This document shows positions 59,133 through 64,000 of a DNA stretch of 64,000 nt, one piece after another. Under the pieces are notes generated by a model that saw nothing but the letters and a program-made list of their open reading frames with translations, was not told the DNA's origin and did not search any database. The position numbers were made by a program, and so were the translations under genes. How positions within the stretch are numbered: position 1 is the stretch's first letter; the number at the start of each line of letters is the position of its first letter. Location: positions 372,001 to 436,000 of the forward strand of contig CAVZBT010000012.1 of the NCBI GenBank assembly GCA_963773605.1, in the 5' to 3' direction. The stretch is from CAVZBT01 sp963773605 (GTDB taxonomy: Bacteria; Acidobacteriota; UBA6911).

Positions 59133-59939
59133 ATGGCCATCAGCTTAGTCAAGGCGCTCAACGCGCCACTGCGTTTTGTTGCCCGGGCCATCTGGGAGAT
59201 TCAATCCTACACTCTTCTCGCCAGTCGGGCCATCGCAAACCTGTTTACTCCGCCCATTTACGGACGCGAGATTGTGATGCAGATGGACCGCATCGGTGTG
59301 GGTTCCCTTACCATCATCGTGCTAACGGGCTTTTTCACCGGCGCTGTCCTGGCAATCCAGTCCGAGAGCGCGTTGCGGCGTTACGGAGCCGTCAGCATAA
59401 CCGGCCAACTGGTCTCGATCACCCTCGTGCGCGAATTGGGGCCGGTGCTGTCGGCCCTGATGATGTCGGGCCGCATCGGCTCGGGCATAGCTTCAGAGCT
59501 GGGGTCCATGATCGTTTCGGAACAGATCAACGCAATGCGTGCGCTGGGAACCGATCCGACCCGGCGCCTTGTGACCCCACGCATGATCGCCACGGTTCTC
59601 ATGCTTCCACTCCTGACCATTCTCTGCAACGCCGTCGGCATGTGCGGGGGATGGATTATCTCCCGGTACAAGCTGCTCATCAGCTCCAGCCAGTACTGGT
59701 CGGACGTGATCAACGCCTTGCAGTTTTCCGATGTTTTCGGAACGCTCATGAAACCCGTGGTTTTCGGCTTCATCATCTCGATGACCGGCTGCTACGTCGG
59801 GCTGCGCACGACGGGCGGCACGGAGGGGGTTGGGCGGTCGACGACGCAGGCTGTCGTGAGCAGCTCCATACTTGTCATCACAGCGGATTTTTTCCTGAAC
59901 AACCTGATCATCTACATCTCGCCCTTCATCAACCCATAA
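59133..59939 (+). CDS. mlaE: MlaE-family lipid ABC transporter permease
   Basis: The 268-residue integral membrane protein has the MlaE signatures TLVRELGPVLSALMMSGRIG and GSGIASELGSMIVSEQINAM in the middle, with five or so hydrophobic helices and a C-terminal YVGLRTTGGTEGVGRSTTQA. With MlaF and MlaD it moves phospholipids between the inner and outer membranes. ATG 59133 has AGGG upstream and fits the family; a TTG at 59079 would add 18 unlike residues. mlaF follows 3 bp after its stop. Confidence 0.93.
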   Translation: MAISLVKALNAPLRFVARAIWEIQSYTLLASRAIANLFTPPIYGREIVMQMDRIGVGSLTIIVLTGFFTGAVLAIQSESALRRYGAVSITGQLVSITLVRELGPVLSALMMSGRIGSGIASELGSMIVSEQINAMRALGTDPTRRLVTPRMIATVLMLPLLTILCNAVGMCGGWIISRYKLLISSSQYWSDVINALQFSDVFGTLMKPVVFGFIISMTGCYVGLRTTGGTEGVGRSTTQAVVSSSILVITADFFLNNLIIYISPFINP

Positions 59940-59942
59940 TCC

Positions 59943-60734
59943 ATGATCGAGTTCCGCAACGTAACGAAGTCGTTCAATGACGAGACTGTCCTGAATAACA
60001 TCAGCATGACGATCTCGCGGGCCGAGACAAAGGTGATTCTAGGGGCCAGCGGCTCCGGCAAATCGACGATCCTGAAGCTCATCCTCGGCCTGATACGGCC
60101 CGATTCCGGCCAGATTCTGATCGACGACCAGGATATCACCCGGTTGACCGAACGGGAGCTTGTTCAGGTCCGGCGCGGCATCGGCATGGTGTTCCAGGAG
60201 GGGGCTTTGTTCGATTCGCTGTCCGTGCGGGAAAACGTCGGATACCGCCTCTACGAAGAAAACCGCCTCACCGAGGACGAAATCGATCGCTCCGTGGAGC
60301 GGCTTCTTGGTTTCGTTGGCCTCGAGGACGCCATCGACAAGATGCCGGCCGAGTTGTCCGGGGGAATGAAGCGCCGCGTCGGAATCGCGCGGGCGCTGGT
60401 GGGCACCCCCAAGGCCGTTCTGTACGACGAACCGACGGCCGGCCTGGACCCGATCACCAAGCGAACCATCATCGAACTGATTATCAAACTGCGGGATATC
60501 GAAGGGGTCACCACCGTGTTTGTGACCCACGATCTGCACGCTGCCGGGATCCTCGCCACCGAGTACGCTGCCGCCGACGAAAATGGCCGCATCCGCGTGA
60601 AAAGGGGTGGCGACAGCCTCTGCCTGCTCAACGTTCACTTCATCATGCTCCAGGGAGGCGAGATCGGTTTTTCCGGCAGCTACCAGGAATTGAGGAATTC
60701 CCGTGAGTCTTACATCGAGGAATTCGTGTCGTGA
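59943..60734 (+). CDS. mlaF: MlaF-family lipid ABC transporter ATP-binding protein
   Basis: The 263-residue ABC ATPase has Walker A GASGSGKSTILKLILGL, Q-loop MVFQEGALFDSLSVREN (the GALFDSL block is typical of MlaF), signature LSGGMKRRVGIARAL, Walker B AVLYDEPTAGLDP and the switch His in VFVTHDL. It energises the MlaE permease. It has an insertion of some 25 residues after VTHDLHAAGILATEY, before the ending HFIMLQGGEIGFSGSYQEL. It sits between mlaE and the MCE-domain gene, 70 bp upstream of the latter. Confidence 0.93.
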   Translation: MIEFRNVTKSFNDETVLNNISMTISRAETKVILGASGSGKSTILKLILGLIRPDSGQILIDDQDITRLTERELVQVRRGIGMVFQEGALFDSLSVRENVGYRLYEENRLTEDEIDRSVERLLGFVGLEDAIDKMPAELSGGMKRRVGIARALVGTPKAVLYDEPTAGLDPITKRTIIELIIKLRDIEGVTTVFVTHDLHAAGILATEYAAADENGRIRVKRGGDSLCLLNVHFIMLQGGEIGFSGSYQELRNSRESYIEEFVS

Positions 60735-60804
60735 TTGAGACCGACCACGGCACGCCCTGCTCAAACGGGGCCTCGGCCCAGCATGTCACGAAGCGGAGGA
60801 TAAA

Positions 60805-62028
60805 ATGCCGGCCAAAAAGCAAGTAAACCTGGCTGAGATGAAGGTGGGGATACTGGTCACCATCGCCCTGCTGCTCATGGCAGCCCTCATCCTGCAGCAA
60901 AGCTGGGGCATCGACTGGTTCTCCAAGAACGTGAAGGCGCTCACGTATCTTCCCGACGTGGGGGGCTTAAAACCCGGCGCACCAGTCTGGCTTGCGGGCA
61001 TCGAGATCGGCAAGGTCCGAAAGGTAACCATCGTCCCTCCTGAGGTGTATGCGGGTAACGACCCGGTGTTCCGACAGATCAACCTGGTAAAAAAGCAACT
61101 CCAGTCGTTAGACCCCAAGGCACCCGGTACCCGCCAGGCAGCCGACGATCTCGAGGATAAACTGCGTTCACTCAAATCCGAGTTGCGCTTTGTCGAGGTG
61201 CAGATGGAGATCCGCACCCAGTATCTCAACCGGATCAGCCGGGATTCGGAGGTCAGCATCGAGTCCCGCGGCCTCATCGGCGATTCCTTCATCGACATCT
61301 CCGCCGGCACCTACAACGAGCCGCCGCCCAAACGCGGCGAGTTCTATGTCGTAGAGGGTGTCCGCACCACGGGGTTCAGGGAAATCATGACCGGCGCCAA
61401 CGACGTCATCGCCAACTTCGGCGTGCTGTCGGAGCAGTTCAAGAACATCGCCCAGAAAATCAACCCCGACCGGGTCGGGTCGGGGCTAACCGATACCATC
61501 CAGCAAGTGCAGTCGACCCTCAAACAGGCCAACAACACCTTTGCCCGCGCCACGGCGCTGGTCGAGGAAATCCGTGCCGGGGAGGGGACCTTCGGCAAGC
61601 TGGTCTCCGATCCGGAACTCTACGACCGTCTTACTGAATCGCTCCAGCGGTTCAACAGCCTCACCGAAGAAATTCAAAACGGATCGGGGACGCTGGGTAA
61701 GCTGATTAAAGATCCCGAACTTTACGATCATGCCAACGCGACCTTGCGCAACGCCGAGGTTGTTATGAACCGGATCGAAGGCGGAGAGGGCACCCTCGGA
61801 AAACTGTCGCACGACCCGGCACTGTACGACTCCAGCAAGAATGCGGTCGACCGAATCATCGCGCTCGCCAACGAAATCGACAAGGGTCAGGGAACGCTTG
61901 GCAAACTGCTGAAGGACCCCGGACTGTACAATAACCTGAACGAGTCTACCGCAGAGATCACGAAGTTTATCTATGACTTACGTCAAGACCCGAAGAAGTA
62001 TCTCACTATCCGGTTTAGGCTGTTTTAA
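60805..62028 (+). CDS. MlaD-like MCE-domain lipid-binding protein with 34-residue repeats
   Basis: The 407-residue protein has one N-terminal membrane helix (residues about 13-30), then an MCE domain (FSKNVKALTYLPDVGGLKPG, WLAGIEIGKV) that is interrupted by a predicted coiled insertion at about 85-145 and resumes with SIESRGLIGDSFIDIS. The C-terminal half carries four copies of a G-x-GTLGKLxxDPxLYD motif at residues 259, 293, 327 and 361, exactly 34 residues apart. It would bind lipid in the periplasm with MlaE/MlaF. It is the last gene of the mla operon. Confidence 0.9.
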   Translation: MPAKKQVNLAEMKVGILVTIALLLMAALILQQSWGIDWFSKNVKALTYLPDVGGLKPGAPVWLAGIEIGKVRKVTIVPPEVYAGNDPVFRQINLVKKQLQSLDPKAPGTRQAADDLEDKLRSLKSELRFVEVQMEIRTQYLNRISRDSEVSIESRGLIGDSFIDISAGTYNEPPPKRGEFYVVEGVRTTGFREIMTGANDVIANFGVLSEQFKNIAQKINPDRVGSGLTDTIQQVQSTLKQANNTFARATALVEEIRAGEGTFGKLVSDPELYDRLTESLQRFNSLTEEIQNGSGTLGKLIKDPELYDHANATLRNAEVVMNRIEGGEGTLGKLSHDPALYDSSKNAVDRIIALANEIDKGQGTLGKLLKDPGLYNNLNESTAEITKFIYDLRQDPKKYLTIRFRLF

Positions 62029-62030
62029 CC

Positions 62031-62059
62031 TTGACAAGAAATTTGTATCTGTCTAGCCT
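62031..62059 (+). promoter_or_regulatory. predicted leaderless promoter of the CDP-alcohol phosphatidyltransferase gene
   Basis: TTGACA (62031-62036) and TAGCCT (62054-62059) are 17 bp apart, starting 3 bp after the mlaD-like stop. A transcription start about seven bases after the -10 box falls on the ATG at 62066 itself. The -10 match is only partial. Confidence 0.55.
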
Positions 62060-62065
62060 AGCAGC

Positions 62066-62731
62066 ATGATCAGCCACTCCATTGGCCTCGGCGGGAAGTT
62101 CGTTCTGGGCCTGATCGTGAAGGGGTTGACGTTCTGCCGCGTCAATCCGAACGTCCTTACGTTCACCGGGGTAATCATCAGCTTCTGGGCGGCCTGGAAT
62201 TTCGGCCACGGCCGCTTTTTCCGGGCAGGACTGATCGTGATCCTCGCAGGCCTGTTCGACATGCTGGACGGCGAAGTCGCCCGCGTCAGTCGCTCTGAAA
62301 CGCGCTTCGGGGCCTTCTATGACTCCGTGATCGATCGCTATTCCGATATTATCTTGTTGCAGGGCTTGATGGTTTGGTACGCGCGCCAGCAGATGCTCGG
62401 GTATGTCGTCCTGGTCGGGGTGGTTTTCATGGGCGCCATCATGACCAGCTACTCCCGCGCTCGGGCCGAGTGCCTGATCAGCACGTGCAAGGTGGGCTTT
62501 ATGGAACGCCCGGAACGCATCGTGCTGCTCATTATCGGCGCCCTGTCGAACCGCATGGAAGCCGTCCTCTGGGTGCTGGCCGTCCTTGGTAATTGGACCG
62601 TCATCAACAGGATTTACTACACCTGGAAAGAACTGCCGAAAACGGAAGGGAGCGGACCGGAGCCGCAGGCGCACCCGGGTGAGCCGCGGATCCGGGTGCC
62701 GCTCGAGCCCAGCGCAGGGACGTCTCACTGA
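62066..62731 (+). CDS. CDP-alcohol phosphatidyltransferase family protein
   Basis: The 221-residue membrane protein has the complete family motif in DMLDGEVARVSRSETRFG and the following AFYDSVIDRYSD (Asp-x2-Asp-Gly-x2-Ala-Arg-x8-Gly-x3-Asp-x3-Asp) near residue 70, plus several membrane helices. It would transfer a phosphatidyl or related group from a CDP-alcohol to a second alcohol, as in phosphatidylglycerol- or inositol-phosphate synthesis. The acceptor is not determinable. It follows the mla operon and converges with lolA, overlapping its 3' end by 7 bp. Confidence 0.92.
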   Translation: MISHSIGLGGKFVLGLIVKGLTFCRVNPNVLTFTGVIISFWAAWNFGHGRFFRAGLIVILAGLFDMLDGEVARVSRSETRFGAFYDSVIDRYSDIILLQGLMVWYARQQMLGYVVLVGVVFMGAIMTSYSRARAECLISTCKVGFMERPERIVLLIIGALSNRMEAVLWVLAVLGNWTVINRIYYTWKELPKTEGSGPEPQAHPGEPRIRVPLEPSAGTSH

Positions 62732-63420
62732 ATCCGCTGCACATCCACCCCAGATGGCAGTTTCTGGTCGAACTTCGAGGCCGCGATGGAGCCATTGAGC
62801 TTTTCCGCGGAAAAGGTGACCAGTAAATAGTCCCCGTTCGGCTCCTGGAGTTTTTGTTGAACCGGGACGCCGTTCGCTTTCTTGACCCAGAGCACGATCG
62901 AGGAGAAGTAGGCCGCGGCGGCGGCACTCTTGGGCTTCAGGTCGATCACCCCGCACGGCTGGCCTCCGACCGATTCGGTCCCCGAGTAGGTGATGTTGAA
63001 TGTCTGCTGGAGCTTGGCCGGGGATTGCCCCAGTCCCAGCGCGAGGTACTCGGCCTTGTCCTTGTTCTTGCCGAGGCTGACGACCTGGGCCTGGTTTATC
63101 CTGGGCTGGTAGACCGTGGCTATCCCCCCTCTTATCGTCAAGATGCGTGGCGCGGGATTCCGGACCTCCTGGCGTAAAAGGGCGGAGCCATCCTTCGCCC
63201 GGGCATAGTAGAACTCCCCCGACTCGGGCGGGTCGAACTCTTTGAGCACGGCCGTGTATTTCTTTTGTGCGAACTGCGCCGAAAACGTGCGGAACGTCCT
63301 GCCCGTCGCGTCCATCTGCCGGAGGAGGGCGCCCAGCTCGTCGGCCTGGGCGTACCCGGCAAGAAGGTAGGCGAGGCACGCAAGCGCCACGCCGGCGACA
63401 TACGATGGGGTGCTTTTCAT
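62725..63420 (-). CDS. lolA: LolA-like outer-membrane lipoprotein carrier protein
   Basis: The 231-residue protein has a signal peptide (YVAGVALACLAYLLAGYAQA) and a LolA-type half-barrel: ALLRQMDATGRTFRTFSAQF, ESGEFYYARAKDGSALLRQE, and a C-terminal LQEPNGDYLLVTFSAEKLNG. It should carry lipoproteins across the periplasm. ATG 63420 is preferred, with an in-frame GTG two codons earlier. It is downstream of a small membrane protein and an ABC ATPase on the same strand. Similarity to LolA is moderate; other outer-membrane carrier relatives are possible. Confidence 0.8.
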   Translation of the reverse strand: MKSTPSYVAGVALACLAYLLAGYAQADELGALLRQMDATGRTFRTFSAQFAQKKYTAVLKEFDPPESGEFYYARAKDGSALLRQEVRNPAPRILTIRGGIATVYQPRINQAQVVSLGKNKDKAEYLALGLGQSPAKLQQTFNITYSGTESVGGQPCGVIDLKPKSAAAAAYFSSIVLWVKKANGVPVQQKLQEPNGDYLLVTFSAEKLNGSIAASKFDQKLPSGVDVQRIQ

Positions 63421-63450
63421 AGTCACAGGAGAAGATGCCCCGGCGGATGA

Positions 63451-63669
63451 TTAGTTTCCGGGCCTTTGCTGGTCGCCCGGCGCATGGTGGGCGGAGCTCA
63501 CGGCCGACGCCGCACCGACGTGCGCCGCGTTGGCCTTCTTCAGAAAGCAACTCCGCGGCGTAAAGAATATGAAGGCGAGAATGAGGCCGCAGATGATGTC
63601 GTACTGCAGCGTGCCGCGATCGTAGGACCAGATTAAAACGGGGCGGACAACGCCACCTGGCTTTCCCAT
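63451..63669 (-). CDS. small membrane protein of unknown function
   Basis: A 72-residue protein with a short basic N-terminus, VVRPVLIWSYDRGTLQYDII, one hydrophobic helix (CGLILAFIFFTP) and a disordered Ala/His-rich tail. CGGAGGGTGG lies six bases before the ATG, which supports translation. It sits between the ABC ATPase (14-bp gap) and lolA (30-bp gap), so all three probably share a transcript. Confidence 0.7.
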   Translation of the reverse strand: MGKPGGVVRPVLIWSYDRGTLQYDIICGLILAFIFFTPRSCFLKKANAAHVGAASAVSSAHHAPGDQQRPGN

Positions 63670-63683
63670 CGAACCACCCTCCG

Positions 63684-64000
63684 TTAGAACAGCCCCTCGA
63701 ACTCAGGCTCGTAGGAGAAGTGTGGCGTTGTGCTGAGGATCTGGCCGTCTCTCATCTCGACCACCCTGTTGGCCGTGGATGCGGCATCGGAGTCATGTGT
63801 GATCATGACGATCGTCTGCCTGTACCTCTCGTTCAGATCCTGCAAAAGTCGAAGGACCAGGCGGGAGTTTTGAGAATCCAGGCTCCCGGTGGGTTCGTCT
63901 GCGAGTATGATCGAGGGGTGGTTGATGACGGCCCGGGCAATCGCCACGCGCTGCTGTTCTCCGCCCGACAACTCCGTTGGGCGAAACGGCATCTTGTCGC
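63684..64000 (-). CDS. ABC transporter ATP-binding protein, LolD/MacB type (5' partial)
   Basis: Only the last 105 residues are in the window, and the frame is open to its edge. They contain the ABC signature LSGGEQQRVAIARA, Walker B IILADEPTGSLD and the switch His in IVMITHDSD, followed by RVVEMRDGQI. The EPTGSLD form and lengths fit the LolD/MacB/FtsE group of ATPases. Position upstream of lolA fits a lipoprotein- or macrolide-exporter-type system, but the partner permease is outside the window. Confidence 0.88.
   Translation of the reverse strand, partial: DKMPFRPTELSGGEQQRVAIARAVINHPSIILADEPTGSLDSQNSRLVLRLLQDLNERYRQTIVMITHDSDAASTANRVVEMRDGQILSTTPHFSYEPEFEGLF

Overview
This is a GC-rich, densely coded stretch of bacterial chromosome. 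It carries core housekeeping genes and no phage, transposase, CRISPR, rRNA or tRNA that I could recognise. The envelope genes are diderm: BamD, LolA, an MlaE/MlaF/MlaD-type lipid transport operon, an LpxL-like acyltransferase and a PilT motor. There is also an aerotolerance (Bat) operon and several conserved proteins of unknown function. Together with the base composition this suggests an acidobacterium-like organism. The phylum is an inference; nothing here is a decisive marker.

Layout. 0-4 kb (+): the end of a flippase-like membrane protein, yqeC, a TrmH-family RNA methyltransferase and rarA. 4-8 kb (-): uppP and a batA-batB-batD operon. 8-14 kb (+): guaA, dnaE and accA. 14-17.4 kb (-): mutL and hisS. 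17.7-21.9 kb: a stand-alone Clp D2-type ATPase, three genes of unknown function and a tandem array of a palindromic 110-bp repeat. 22-23 kb (+): a lipid-A-type acyltransferase. 23-36.7 kb (-): a long co-directional run with a TPR protein, two PfkB kinases, mtnP, meaB, an acyl-CoA dehydrogenase, threonine aldolase, hemW, an isochorismatase-like hydrolase, radC, fabG, leuB and a beta-carbonic-anhydrase-like protein. 36.8-37.9 kb (-): three small membrane proteins. 38-47.2 kb (+): pilT, recX, alaS, a lytic transglycosylase, an N-acetylmuramoyl-L-alanine amidase, a DUF6599-like protein and a Crp/Fnr regulator. 47.2-59 kb (-): aroC, def, fmt, rsmB, rpe, bamD, a response regulator, valS, birA and ftsY. 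59-62.7 kb (+): the mlaEFD-like operon and a CDP-alcohol phosphatidyltransferase. 62.7-64 kb (-): lolA, a small membrane protein and the end of an ABC ATPase. Many neighbours overlap as ATGA or GTGA, so translational coupling is common.

Three things stand out. (1) A 110-bp repeat with 9-bp near-perfect inverted ends and internal perfect palindromes occurs three times in tandem at 20.8-21.3 kb, once in inverse orientation at 33.7 kb, and as decayed copies at four other places. The tandem unit also carries a copy of the 3' end of the adjacent gene. (2) Several near-consensus sigma-70-type promoters, all with exactly 17-bp spacers, sit so close to start codons that the messages of def, the amidase and the CDP-alcohol phosphatidyltransferase should be leaderless. 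(3) Seven genes (dnaE, hisS, the Clp-like gene, pilT, recX, alaS, valS) carry 24 single-base frameshifts although their protein sequence is intact on both sides of each. Twenty are one-base insertions and four are deletions, and they cluster. Consensus errors in the assembly are the most likely cause, so these genes are annotated across their full span.
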